The position numbers and the translations under genes were made by a program. A DNA stretch of 64,000 nt from Lyophyllum atratum (lineage: Eukaryota > Basidiomycota > Agaricomycetes > Agaricales > Lyophyllaceae), in NCBI GenBank assembly GCA_014905825.1, contig JACGCN010000034.1:372001-436000 (forward strand). Direction: 5' to 3'. This document shows, one piece after another, positions 1-11,900 of the stretch (positions within the stretch are counted from its first letter, which is position 1; each line of letters starts with the position of its first letter). The notes under the pieces were generated by a model. It worked only from the letters and a program-made list of their open reading frames with translations, was not told the DNA's origin and made no database searches.

Positions 1-251
1 GCGTATAGAGGATAACTCTCTTGTCGAGGTATCGTTCAATGCTATCACTGTCCCTGTATGATTTTAACTTGACCCTTGGGGACCTCGCTAGGTTGCTACA
101 GGGCTGAAGACTGCAACTAGATGCCCTATCTGCAATCTACATGCAATGCGACCATTCATGTACGTTCTAGATTCGTAGGGGACTCCGTAACCTGATCTGT
201 TCTTGGTCCGGCAGGCTACCCAGATGCGGTCACACATTTTGCGGACCTTGC

Positions 252-656
252 ATGCGACTTCTGTTCTCACAGAGCTTGGAGAAGAAGCTGCGGAGCCTGA
301 AGGCTTTGAAAGATGCAAACACCGACCTTTTTGACACTTCGCTTGTCCCCAAGTCCATCGAACACTTTCAAAACACCTTGGATGGCTTTCAGTTCATCGG
401 CATCAGTCACTGGAAGTACTTCCGCTATGACTGCCCGCTGTGTGCCGCGCCAGTGAGCACATCGCCTGTTGATACGGCCGAATTCAAGACCTTTATTTCT
501 GCTGCTTGGAAAGCTCTAGCCCCCTTTCCAGGGCTTTTACCAAGCTTGGAGGACATGGTGGACGAAAGCGACGTAAAATTCGGTCTTAAATACTTCTTCG
601 GTCTCTTTCTAGATACGTTAGACTACGCGGAGCAAGAACGAGCCAAGGCTCATTGA
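252..656 (+). CDS. Hypothetical protein fragment
   Basis: An open frame of 134 codons that reads like real protein (aromatic-rich, few low-complexity runs) and carries a Cys-Pro-Leu-Cys pair near residue 60. I do not recognise the family. The start at 252 is simply the first Met of the frame; the frame could begin further left or be an internal exon. It sits in the accessory left part of the window beside decayed coding DNA, so it may be a remnant. The following 657-1,285 has no convincing coding stretch. Confidence 0.3.
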   Translation: MRLLFSQSLEKKLRSLKALKDANTDLFDTSLVPKSIEHFQNTLDGFQFIGISHWKYFRYDCPLCAAPVSTSPVDTAEFKTFISAAWKALAPFPGLLPSLEDMVDESDVKFGLKYFFGLFLDTLDYAEQERAKAH

Positions 657-1622
657 AATTGAACGTAACTACTTAACCACGCAGATTGCCTCAGTTTGTA
701 AATTGATACCGTGCTGTAATACGCCAAGCCGATTATATTCCTACTGTCTTGGTGCTGCAGAGCGCTGAAGCGCTGAAGCTTGGAGGAGGAAGACCATACT
801 AGGTTATGGAGGGTCATGGTTCGAATTTAGCCATAGATTATCTTGAAGGAAAATTATTAGTAAGCCAATACACACGTGGAAATGCAAACTGTTCAACCTA
901 CAATCAACTGTCAAACTCGTTACTCCCGTGGGTGGCTCCTACATTTCGCAGTTTACATGTCCTGTATGGCGCTGGGCGCCGTACATTGACTGCCGTACAT
1001 TGACTGTTGTTTCCCTTCGTACGGAATTGCTAAGTTCGATTTCCTGAAAATCGACGTGATAAATTACAAGGTAGGCGGCTACTTGCCTCATTCCGCCGTG
1101 GAGTAACTGAAGCGACCCTAAAAACAGATATTATGAGGTGCTGATGTGATGGGAAGTCATACACACCTTGTGCGTGCGATGGCGTGGTCGTGGTCTCTCA
1201 CCAGAATCCGAAGAATGTTATCGGCAGCCTGGGCCTTTGGAGGGAGGCTTGTTCACTGGAGGAAGGCGCACAACCTTCTCGATTATTACGGGCCACTGTT
1301 GCGTTTGGTGGCTGGAAGTAGGCTGAAGCTATCATCGATCGAAATAAGCCTACTGATGTTCATTCCAGGCCACATACTCACGATCATCGCCAGCCCTCGC
1401 CCTAGCTGTATGATGTATCGATCTGTATCGATATCCTTAGTCACTGCACCTTTCCAGACTATACCAGATACATCCACACCCTGTATCAACGCTCTGAACG
1501 CCATCTTCATATACATTTTGACCATCCCATCCCTCCTTTGGCGCACATCGGCTGAAAGTCTCGCCAACTTCTCCGCGTAACTCCCATTCGCCCGGCCATC
1601 TCTGCTAATCGTCGATACTATC
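657..1622. other. Stretch without a supported gene
   Basis: Open frames on both strands overlap here (for example 1,146-1,580 plus and 1,286-1,663 minus), but neither reads like a known protein and neither has clear splice partners. The right part may hold worn upstream sequence of the HECT-ligase remnant that begins near 1,650. Confidence 0.4.
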
Positions 1623-1649
1623 GTGGGATACCCCACCCCAAACAACAAG

Positions 1650-2480
1650 ATCAACCTCATCATGAATCTCCAGGTTTTCGTCCCTCTGAGGTACCGTCTT
1701 TTAGACGCTCAGTCCCTCGCAACCTATTTCCACCTCCTCACGTCCCTCCTCAATGCTATACCCGCCGCCATCCTCAATCCATCGCCCCTCAAGTCCTCCC
1801 CACGCCCCCCTTGGACCGGCGATGAATCCGAGGCCGAGTCCGGACAGACACGAGACGTACCCGCGTCTCAGTCGTCTCCACCTTTACCGCCCCAGCTACG
1901 GCGTCACTGCTCATCATGCCCCCGGATGCCAGAGCATTCGAGCGTATCTCCAGCCTCCCAAGTGCACCCCACATCGGGTCGATCCTTGCCCTTCCACCAT
2001 CCCCCACGTCCCGCCCCGCACTTTTCGCCTTCCTCTTCGCGCTGTCGACGGTCTGGCCCGCTGACGTTACTATGTGTGCTGGTAGCTGCGCCAGCGCTCG
2101 TCCGCGAGGGTATGTCAGGGGAATTGGACTCGGCAGAGGCGCAGGAGGCGGATCGATCATGAATCCCGAAACGACCAAAACAGCGCCATGGACCCCGCTG
2201 CTCCTCCTCGTTGAGCTATACACCAAGGCCATGCTCACCATGGGTGACGACGAGTGGAGTGAAACGCACCTCCGGAGCATGTTTGCCAGTCTATTGATGC
2301 GCTCACGCAGACTCCTCCACCGCAAACACGAGCTGGTGGACGAATCCCGACGGATCACCGTGACACTGAGAACCCATCTGCCCAAGTAGGCTATCAACCG
2401 TCATCATCCGTCAAGAATGATATCGCCTCTCCGCCTCGGCGCGTTATGGATCGACGACGGACCTCACAAACGACATCCCG
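1650..2480 (+). pseudogene. Decayed HUL5/UBE3C-like HECT ubiquitin ligase fragment
   Basis: Two offset plus-strand frames carry the sequence that precedes the HECT catalytic lobe in fungal Hul5/UBE3C ligases. The frame around 1,690-1,770 reads SLATYFHLLTSLLNAIPA. The frame from 1,916 includes ALFAFLFALSTVWPADV, a GYVRGIGLGRG-like stretch, and then PWTPLLLLVELYTKAMLTMG followed by DDE near 2,190-2,250. That order matches the family. After DDE the match stops, the frame has shifted relative to the family, and no HECT catalytic Cys region is found downstream. The intact protein normally ubiquitinates proteasome-associated substrates. I infer a truncated, frameshifted copy; the neighbouring repeats fit a degenerate region. 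A rapidly diverging live gene is less likely. Confidence 0.5.
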
Positions 2481-3694
2481 GTTTTCCGTCGACGATCTCG
2501 AACAGAAGTACAGCGCGTCCATGTCACGGACCCAAAGGATCGCTAGAGATGTGGTTACAGGCGGTTCTCAGAATCCTGAGCGTCGCTATGTGGAGTCTGC
2601 GCTTTTTTACCATCCCAGCTCTGTGTCGGCGTCACGAACAGGCTCTCATGCTCGGGATCTGACGTTGCGAACTCGTTCCCAGTCAGCCCAGCTGACAGGA
2701 AACGAGGATCGTCGTCACACACACGTTGATCAACCTGTCACCTAAACACACTCTGAAGTTTGGAGAAGATACCTTGGAGCCGAACTCGTTCTTATTCCCG
2801 ATTCACAACGAGGAATTCCAATAGCTGTTTCTTCAAGTCCGCATTTGTCGTCTGCTTTGCCTTCATCTGGAAACTGCGGCATCCTTATCCGCGGATTTCA
2901 CCGGTAAGTCAAACTCTGAAACTCCTTCGTCAATATCCATTCTTCATGACACTTCGCGCAGGTGCAGAGGATAAAAGAGGAGGTCCAAGCGATGGTGATA
3001 AGGAAGGCGGAAGATACCGTACCTCTCGATGAACTTGTCATCTCCAAAAAGGCCAAAGTTGAAGAGGAAGAAGAGGACGAGGGAGACGAAAGCGACGAGA
3101 GCGAAGAGGAAGAATGGCAACATGAAGCGGCCGCTCAGTTAGCGGCTGAGGCATCGTACTTCGGCCGCAGAGGACTCCGCTTCTCTATCCCTTGCTCTGC
3201 CGCAGCCAGCACGAGGTGGCAACCGTCTCAAGACCTGCCCGTCACAGACCCTGGCACCCAGCGAGTTCACTGCATCGCGACGAGCTCTGCGCGCTCCTAA
3301 TCAGCAGCGCGCCTTAAGGGAACCTTGGCTGCACCCTCCTTCGAGCCTGATCGGACTTTCGACGCCTTACCACTCTCAAGCTGCGGTACAACCTTCTCTG
3401 ATGACTCGATGTTCCGGTTCTAAAGAGTTAATGGGAAACGATGATCGGCGTCCCTTTTCCACTCGAGCTTCCACCTCATACACCGGTGAACCCGAGCCTG
3501 TATCTCTATGCACCCCATCGCCGCGCTCTACATTCCCTTCACTCGCGAGCAACATGGAGTCCGATGACTGGAGAGGAGGGGACAGATCTACTGTAACAAC
3601 GAGTTTAGTGAAATCCTCGATCTCCTGTGTTCGCAACCCGGTTCTGAGCGCCAACACCGGCAAGGGTTCGGGTAGCACGTCGAATACTAAATAA
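2446..3694 (+). pseudogene. Broken low-complexity coding sequence, family unknown
   Basis: Serial plus-strand frames (about 2,446-2,745, 2,742-2,826, 2,827-2,910, 2,962-3,230, 3,180-3,694) each look protein-like. They include Ser/Arg-rich stretches, a Lys/Glu segment and a run of acidic residues near 3,058-3,115, but they are separated by frame changes that I could not all explain as GT-AG introns. The likely product would be a disordered nuclear protein with an acidic tract. I cannot name it. It may be one damaged gene, or a living gene with several introns that I have misjoined. Confidence 0.3.
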
Positions 3695-3779
3695 GGAGCA
3701 CCTCTCACGTCACGGCCATCTAGCGCTAAATCGACAACAGAGGACACTGGTTATGCCAGGAACTTCGCGCCGGACCACC

Positions 3780-4850
3780 TTCCTTTTCAACAACTCACCA
3801 AGTCCAGCGCTGAGTCGAATGAGTGTTTCTCCTGGTGGTTTCATCAATTAAGCTCGTCATCGTCGCCAGCGGGCACTCCTCCGTTGATCCAGATTCCATT
3901 TCTGGACCTCGTGCTTGCTTGGATCGGAGCATCGAGTGTAGACGGGACGCCAGCGCGAACCAATTCGACGGACATGAGGATCCAGCGCGCAGAAAAATCA
4001 GGAGCGGAACCGCGAAGCTAGCCAGGATGCCGTCCCCGTAATCATCAAACGCATACAGTTGGCCTTCGGCGTCAACCAGCCGGTAGAAGCCCAACTCCAA
4101 GCCCTCCGCCGATTTTCGCAAACGCTCTTGGCAGGCTACGCATGTCAATCATGACGACGACGACATGGTCGTAGCCGACGACAAAGGCAACGACAGAGAC
4201 CCACCGCAACTGTTTTCCAACGATTTCGGTCCCTCTGCTCTTCTGTACTTATCTTACTCTATCTTACTCCCACACTCACAACCCCCATGAACTATGACGA
4301 AGGGCTCAAACTCTCCTTTCCTCAAGACTGCTTCAGCATCTCACAGCCCATGATCGAGGTCTCTCTCGATGAACTCCTCAAGAACGTCGACTCGCCTTCA
4401 GCTGCGATAGGCCCTTCTCACTTGATCTTCACAGACTCTGGCAGCTTCGATCAGCGTCTGGATTTTACTCATCCATCAGTTCGAGGCGATCTGTGAGACC
4501 TCCCATCTGATCACGTTTCTGAGTGTGACCGCAGTCCGAAACCAGACTCTTGCCTCAGTTGTTGTTGCATTTGCTGCCATTGCCGTGAGCTACTTGTTCA
4601 ACCACACCCCCGGGCCGATTCCGTTTCTCAGACGTCTACACGATTTTAATCAGTATGAAATATGGACTCAAAAGATTATCTTGAGGTCCACATTGAAGGA
4701 ATCCAGGAAAATTATTAATGCTGACCATGCTAAAGAGGGATGCAAAGAGTGAAGATTCTACAAGACTTTCGAAGAATCTCCTCAACAGGTTGCGCCATTC
4801 GGGCATCGCCCTCAATGATTGACTCATCACCGAGATCTCTTGTCCCCGAC
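3780..4850 (+). pseudogene. Fragmentary coding sequence, possibly membrane protein
   Basis: Plus-strand frames around 4,020-4,140 (reading AVPVIIKRIQLAFGVNQPVE), 4,287-4,496 and 4,525-4,640 look like exons of a basidiomycete gene. The last holds a hydrophobic segment (SVVVAFAAIAVSYLF) that could span a membrane. Frames do not join cleanly. I compared it by eye with peroxin-3 and with the Brl1/Brr6 nuclear-envelope family and found no convincing match. The minus-strand frame 3,795-4,148 is probably a shadow. Confidence 0.25.
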
Positions 4851-4997
4851 TCTGTTACGTAAGTTCCTGCTACTTACCTGCTAAGTAGTTTAGTATACCT
4901 GCTACTTTAGTAGTAGGTTCTTAAGGGTGGTTGCGGGCCAAAGAATTCCTTATATGGTCTCAGATGTACCCCATGTGGTTCTGCGCAGTTGTCGCCT

Positions 4998-5014
4998 CGT
5001 GATTGGCAATCACG
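4998..5014. repeat. Perfect 17-bp palindrome beside the GATC array
   Basis: The bases cgtgattg-g-caatcacg form an 8-bp inverted repeat with a one-base centre, about 70 bp left of the minisatellite. It has the look of a dimer-protein binding site, but a role is not shown. Confidence 0.4.
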
Positions 5015-5082
5015 TCGTGTCTTGCCGACTCACTTCGCGTCCCCAGACCGTTAGGTGAAACGACTCGCATTCAAATTCATGC

Positions 5083-6368
5083 TACATCCATTGCGGACCA
5101 ACAGTAGATCCGTTGCAGATCTGTGATGGATCCATGGTAGATTTATGTCTGTGCATGGATTTACAATATTTGTGGTACATCCATTGCGGATCCACAGTAG
5201 ATCCCTTGTGGTGCGGATCCGCAGTAGATCCGTTGCGGATCTGTGACAGATCCATGCTAGATCTACATCTGTGCCTGGATTTACAATGTTTGTGCTAGAT
5301 TTGTGGTAGAGCCAAAGCAGATCTATTGCGGATCCACAGTGGATCTGTTGCGGATCTGTAGCAGATCCATGGTAGATCTATGGCTGTGCATGGATTTACA
5401 ATATTTGTGGTACATCCATTGCGGATCCACAGTAGATCCCTTGTGGTGCGGATCCGCAGTAGATCCGTTGCGGATCTGTGACAGATCCATGCTAGATCTA
5501 CATCTGTGCCTGGATTTACAATGTTTGTGCTAGATTTGTGGGAGAGCCAAAGCAGATCCATTGCAGATCCACAGTGGATCTGTTGTGGATCTGTAGCGGA
5601 TCCATGGTAGATCTATGGCTGTGCGTGAATTTACAATATTTGCAGTAGGGTGGACCCATAGTAGATCCGATGCGGACCTGTGATGGATCCACAGTAGATT
5701 CATGTCTGTGCGGGATCTACAATATTTGTGGTAGATCTATTGCAGATCTGTGACTGATCCAGGGTAAATCTACATTTTTGCGTGGATTTGAAATATTTGC
5801 GGTAGATCGGTTCCGGATCCGCAGTAGATCCGTGATGGATCTGAGATAGATTCACAGTAGGTCTACATCTGCGCATTTACAACGTTTGCTGTGGATGTGT
5901 TGCGGATTTGCAGTAAATCTGTTGCGGATCTGAGAGGTCCACATCTGTGCATAGATTTACAATATTTGTGGTAGATCTGTTGCGAATGCACAGTAATTCC
6001 GTTGCAGATCTGCCTCGGATCCAGAGTAGATCTGTGTCTATGCATTTCCAATATTTGTTATAGTTCTGTTCCAGATCTGTGACAGATCCAGAGTGAATCT
6101 ATGTCTGTACATGGATTTAAAATATTTGCGGTAGATCCAGGGTGGATTCATAGTAGATTCGTTGCAAATCTGTCACAGATCCACAGTAGATCTACATCTG
6201 TGCATGGACTGACAGTGTTTGTGGTAGATCCGTGATGGATCCACAGTGGATCCGCTGGATATTCGTGCTACATCCATTGCAGATCCGCAGTGGATTAATT
6301 GCGGATCTGCGGCGGATCTATAGTAGATCTATATCTGTGTGTGGATTTACAATATTCGTGATACAGTG
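5083..6368. repeat. GATC-rich minisatellite array (left copy)
   Basis: About 1.3 kb is built from degenerate units made of GATC-containing blocks followed by a conserved tail that includes ggatttacaatatttgtggta. Inside blocks the GATC tetranucleotide recurs at exact 11-bp steps, for example starting at 5,227, 5,238, 5,249 and 5,260. A higher-order duplication has a period of 235 bp: the segment ending at 5,298 is repeated ending at 5,533. Copies further right are more diverged. Open frames here are by-products of the repeat, not genes. The same family recurs at 14.26-15.03 kb in the same orientation. Confidence 0.9.
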
Positions 6369-7235
6369 TTATACATCAAAAAGCGATGCTTCAGGGCACG
6401 AGCCAGTCTTGGTCCTAGAAACACGAGCTTGTGGATTTGGAAGGAAACTGGGTCGAATATGCGTAAAAATGAATTGTCCGAAATTCCCCGTCACGTGACC
6501 AAATGTACACTTGGGGCCAAAAAACATTTTTAGAAGGCACTCAGGATGAGCTGATATTCTGGGTAGTAGCAACAATGCAGTGGCCCTAAAATGTGTAGCC
6601 AAAGCAGCAAAGACCAGGTTGTACACTGCCCGAATGGCAAAGATGAGAGAAGGGAGTCTGACTACCTGAGAGCTCCCAGGCGCTTATTAACTGATTAGAT
6701 ACACCGCAAAACCAAATGGGCCGTTGATTGAGGTTTTCAAGGAGTCCAGAAATCAGTGCCCGTGGATCATCAGTTGGCCAAGCTCGGAATCATCGATCTT
6801 GCTCAGGAGGAAACACAGATTGACATTGTTTTGATGTCTGATGTTTTTTGAACATAAGGTATACGCGCGTTCCCGGAACGTCTCTGGTCGGATGTCTTGT
6901 AAACCTTTTCGCGCGGGCATCTCCTGGGCACTTTCGTTACACATACTCTCGAGGAAATTAGCTAGCCATCCTTCGGCATTTGAACACTCAACTCATGTAC
7001 AGATTTTCTGATGTTCTCGCATGCTCCGCCCGTGCTTGATATTTCACTTACGAGCCTGCAGAATTGACATCCTGATCATGACCACACTCGCATACCACCG
7101 GGCTCATAAAAAGGAAGTCGGCTTCTCGAATTGAGGGTATTTATCGCGGAATGTGGGACGAAAGAAAGGGGGGAAAATCGCATATTGTGGTAGATTATTA
7201 CATTTCATATATACAGAAGCCATGGACACGCCAGC
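6369..7235. other. Spacer between the array and the three-gene cassette
   Basis: I see no convincing gene. Short frames on both strands do not resemble known proteins. The segment follows directly on the last satellite unit and ends at the stop of the minus-strand gene at 7,236. I looked for terminal inverted repeats of an element here and found none by eye. Confidence 0.4.
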
Positions 7236-8563
7236 CTACTCAACCTCCATCGCTTTCCTCTTCCGGGGGACTGTCTTCGTCACTGTCTTGCCCTGGACAT
7301 TCCCCGCATGCGTGTTGACCGTCTTGATCCAGGGAACGACATCGCGGGGCTCGATGACAGTGTGACTCGTGTTGGCAGGGTCACCATAGGCTTGAATGTC
7401 CTGCTGGTACATGTTGTTGAAAGCCCTGCTTCGTCGTTAGCAATGACAAGGTGGCTCCGGGCCCCAACTGACGTACCCGGCAATTTCGGTCGCATCTTTA
7501 AGCTTCGAACGCCACCCATCCAGTGTCTTGTCCACCCTCGGCCACCACTCGTTGTCGCTGAGGCTCTCATATTTAAGGACATGCCAACGCTGAAAAAGAC
7601 GGTCAGATAACGCAGTGCGAGGACTTAATGAGGCACGAACCAAAAATGCGATGCGGATGTAGTGTTGAGCAGTGGCCTTGACGGGCGTGTTGTTGACGAT
7701 GGCGTGGGTAAGGTCTGCGATGTTTCGAGTTGGTGAATCGGGCTCGAGCGACGCCTTGATCTGTCCAGTGTCAGAAAAAGTAGTTGATGGTTTGACTGAA
7801 TACGAACCTTATCTTTCACAACATTCCGAAACGATGTCAATGTGGTCTTGATGACCGCGAGGATTGCCTTGACATGGGTTACTTCTTTCTCGGGCGGGAG
7901 GTCACGAACATTGAGTTCGCGCATTGCTTTCTATACGGTCATTGAGTTGCATGGCATGCACGAAAATCAAAACGGAGTATCGCTCACCAGAATGTGCTCG
8001 GGGCCGTTACCACGGTATGATGTCGTGGTCGGCGAGAGGAGGTGCGCTTGTGTGTAGGACCGGATGCTTTTCTGAAGACAACAACATGAACGAGGCAAGG
8101 GGAGAAAACTTCTGTCTACACACCTTAAGACCCTCGGACACTTGCCACTGTTCAATCTTTTGAGATTGTTTGACGATATCGCGCGTCTCGAGCACGGCTG
8201 CATAAAGCATCGCACTGCGTTCCTCCGCTGACGGATTCTACCAATTGAACGATCAGGTCTGAGAACCCAGACCAGTTAAATAATACTTACCGAGCAGAAC
8301 AGATCTAAATCGGATTCCGACTCGGCACTGAAGCGTTTCTGACGTTTGACCATGCGCCCGAAGTTGACGAGATTGTTGTTTGCCAAGGTCGGGTTGCCGT
8401 TGTAGACTGCACGAGCTGTCGTAGGAGGCTCGTCATCCGAGATGTCACCGTCAGTGCCACCACTGCTGGTCGACGTGCTGTTGTTCGAAACCAGGGTGTC
8501 GAGAAATGCCATCGCGGGGTCTTCATCAATGTCCTGGAGGGTCGGATCGATATTGGGGTCCAT
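7236..8563 (-). CDS. Agaricomycete multicopy protein of unknown function
   Basis: The start at 8,563 opens with MDPNIDPTLQDIDEDPAMAF. The first exon ends near 8,291 with a GT donor, and further exons can be followed leftward: reading AMLYAAVLETRDIVKQSQKI (near 8,150-8,210), YTQAHLLSPTTTSYRGNGPE (near 7,990-8,050), NVRDLPPEKEVTHVKAILAV (near 7,860-7,910), WHVLKYESLSDNEWWPRVDK (near 7,510-7,575), and a last exon ending RKRKAMEVE at the stop at 7,236. The product is helical and soluble, with a basic tail. From memory this family occurs in many copies in mushroom genomes beside the large plus-strand family that starts at 9,000 here. The two are divergent, 436 bp apart. Function is unknown; an accessory or DNA-binding role in a mobile unit is inference. 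Confidence 0.7.
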
Positions 8564-8999
8564 TGGAAAGGATTTGCTGTTCCATGGCGGCGGGAGGACG
8601 GGCTTTTAAGATATTCGTGAGGGCAAAGCGGCAGGCAATGGACAGACACACTTCAAGACGCGAGCCTTGGCCGCGATGGCTTTGGCCACCGCCGTTATCA
8701 TTGTTTGTTTGTGCACGTGCCAGTCTTGTGCGCGTCAACACGCAGAGTCGAGATGGAATTTTGAACTTCAACGAGCACTGATTCCTTGAACGCCATCCAT
8801 GAATCTGTCTGCTGTTCCAAATAACGAGTATTTGAGATTGTGACCTTCTTTTGAACTGGTGTCGATTGAATCCAGCTCTTCAAAGCTGTTGCCTGGGAGC
8901 ATTCCCCAGCAATCAATCAGTGTATGGATCTTTTGTTCTCGGAAATCTGCTTATAATACCGCATCGGCTGTGGGCGATGGACATCCCCCTCCCAGTGAT

Positions 9000-11900
9000 A
9001 TGGCTCGTCCCAAGCCTCTGCCTGCAGGTGAGCATTTTTCACTGAGACTGCAGAGCAGCTCGAGGATCCTCAAACGCTTCACAGATGTAGAAATTGATCC
9101 CGCAACAAAAAAAGTTCGGTGCAAGATATGCAAGGACGGCGATCCGCTCGGTCTCGGAACTTGGATCAATAAGAAGTCACTCGATAAACACCTTGAGTCT
9201 GATGCTCACAAGACGGAGTTACTACGAAAAATTGAACGCGATGAACAGGCAGCTGCACAGAAAGCCCGTCTCCAGGATACATACAGCAGCGGGTCTACTC
9301 GGATTCATTTCGATGGTTTGAACACTCTCGATGACATTCAACAGTCTCAGGCAGGCATGTTTGATCCTATGCCAGATGCGGATGACGCAGTATTCAACCA
9401 ATACATGGCGGATCGTGCCCCGCCCTTGATCCCGACCTATATCGAGCCCATTACCCACGATCCAGCTACAGAACGCGAGCGTCTTCGCCGACAATTTGAA
9501 GAACTTATGCTTCAAGCCGAGCATGAGGATGAATTCGGAACTGGACCTACAGAAGATGACATCACTGTGACCAACGTCGTGAATGACTTCCGTTCTCTTG
9601 GTCTGTGATTCCAATTATGGTTTTCGATGACTACTGAAATCTACCATTTTAGAGCTTGAGTCTATCCACGATGAGGACGAGATACAAGCCCAGTTCAACC
9701 GGGTTCCAGTTACAAGTGATTATGCCCCGTATCCCAATAAGACGGTAGCTATCATGGCAATGTCGCAAGAGACAGGAATTTCTGACCCTTTTATAGTCAA
9801 TGCTGCTTGACATTATTGACAACCTTCCACGGCTTCGAATGTCCGGCAGTCAATTGCGAATGATCCTATGGCTGCTCAAGGAGTCGGGTGTTCGCGATGT
9901 CCCTTCCTGCGATGCGTTTCGCAAAATGCAGACTAGCCTCCGTGATCTCTGCGGAAGTATTCCAAAACATTACACGTCGAGCATAGGTAACCACTTTTAC
10001 ACCAATGATATCCGTGAATCCATTGCCCGGGTAGGTAACTCTACTCCTATGACTTCTTCAACTGACAAATGAGTTGAAATAGGACTTCTCCAATCCCGAA
10101 ATCGCCAAACATCTCCACCTTTATCCTGAGGAGACCACAGGTCCTATATCAGAGGTTTGGCAAGCTGAACGATGGAAGGAGTTCAAGCCGTCAGAATTAA
10201 CACCAATGTTCTCCCGTGGCCTTCGTCAGTTCTACATTGACGAGCTTGCTCAGCTGATTGATGGTCAATTTGTTATTCCTCGTGACTGGGTCATCCGCAA
10301 TGGCGAGTTGACAGCCAAATGCTCAGAGATTTCGCAGAGTCCGGTGCGTTAACCCGAACATCGCAGAAACACCTTCTCTCCTGATATGCGGGTTCATTTA
10401 CAGGCTGGTTGGCGAATCGAGGACACCCTACAGGTTGTACCAGTGTCCCAATTCCAATACAATTATTACGACATCATTGGACGAGTAGGAGGTGATATTG
10501 CATGGAGGGGTACGTCATCATATGTTGAAGGCTTTTTACTGCTTCGTGGACTGATTATTCATCCAAGATGGAACTCCAGCCCCGAGAATGCCCAATGCCT
10601 TGCGTCAACTAGCAAATGATGAAGACCTGTTTGTCGTCATGGTCCCTCTGTGGTGCGATGACGTTTCTGGCAATAAGTCCAAGCAATACAACAAGCATAT
10701 CAACATTTACATGGCAAATTCCAATATACCTGGCCGTTTATTACAGCAGGAATACTTTGTCCGTTTTGTTTCGACTTCTCCTCATGCTACATCACCGGAG
10801 CAGTTCTCAGCTCTCAAGGAACAAGTCAGGTATAGCGGTGTTCGATTATTTGCTCGATACATGGTGTTTATTCTGTTTTCTCCAGCGCAACGCAAAAAGA
10901 ACCGATTCACTGCTACAATTCCGACACGAAGCGCAGTTGCCGCGTTATTTTACGAGTTCCTGCACTTCCGGCTGACAATCCGCAACAGTCCGAGGAGGCG
11001 TCTCATATGGGGGGAAATGCAAACTGTGGCTGCCGAAAGTGTAAAGCAGGTGGTCCTCACGAACATACCGAATCAGACGAAGGTTATCATTCTCTATTCT
11101 TCGTAAGTAACTTTCCTCAAAGTTGGTCATGATGTATTTTTAGTGATCGTTGAGAACAGGCTGGCATTGCCCGAAGCGCAGATGAGACACGGCAGCAGCT
11201 TGAGCGACAAATCGACCTCGCAATGTACGGTGTCGAAAAGCCAGTACAAGAAATGCAGACTGCCACCGGAACAAAAGATAAGGTCGCGCAATACTGGATC
11301 GAGATCCTCCTCAAGAAAGCTCGCGAAATGAAGAGTGAACAGCCGGGGCGCTCAGCGGAATCAGTCGCTGATGAGCTTCGTGAGTGGCTGAAGGAGCAGC
11401 CAGGTGATAAGATCAACCCACTGCTCAGCATCGCAGGTACGTGGCATTTAAAGTGTGCAGTTATGGCTCCTGACAAACTCGTTATATGCCAGGCCTTGAC
11501 CCGACGCAAGATACACCAGTTGAAATCCTCCATACCATCTTGCTTGGGATCATCAAATATGTCTGGTATCTTCTCCATACCTCATGGTCTGACAGTGATC
11601 GAGAACTCTTTTCGATCCGACTTCAATCTACAGACATTGACGGGCTCAATGTTCCCCCGATTCGTGGAGCATATATGATGCAATACAGAAACAACCTCAT
11701 TGGAAAGCACTTCAAGACGCTTATGCAGACCATGGCATTTCATGTACATGATCTCGTGACACCCAGTCAATTCGCACTTGTAAAGGCTGTCGGGGCCTTG
11801 GGCGCAGTCCTATGGGTCCACGAAATCGATGACATGGATAGATATCTCGTGCGTGCTTCGTTTTCCTCTTCTCGCCAATAAACTAATGGGTGCTATAGGA

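Noticed and set aside
3780..4850. Peroxin-3 or Brl1/Brr6 nuclear envelope gene
   Set aside because: Hydrophobic segment and helical pieces looked suggestive, but none of the conserved blocks of either family could be found.
5113..5561. Open frames in the left satellite on both strands
   Set aside because: They repeat with the 235-bp period, read as monotonous Asp/Leu/Cys strings, and occur on both strands: by-products of the repeat.
5083..6368. CRISPR array
   Set aside because: Repeats are contiguous, degenerate and nested (11 bp and 235 bp), without unique spacers, and the genome is fungal.
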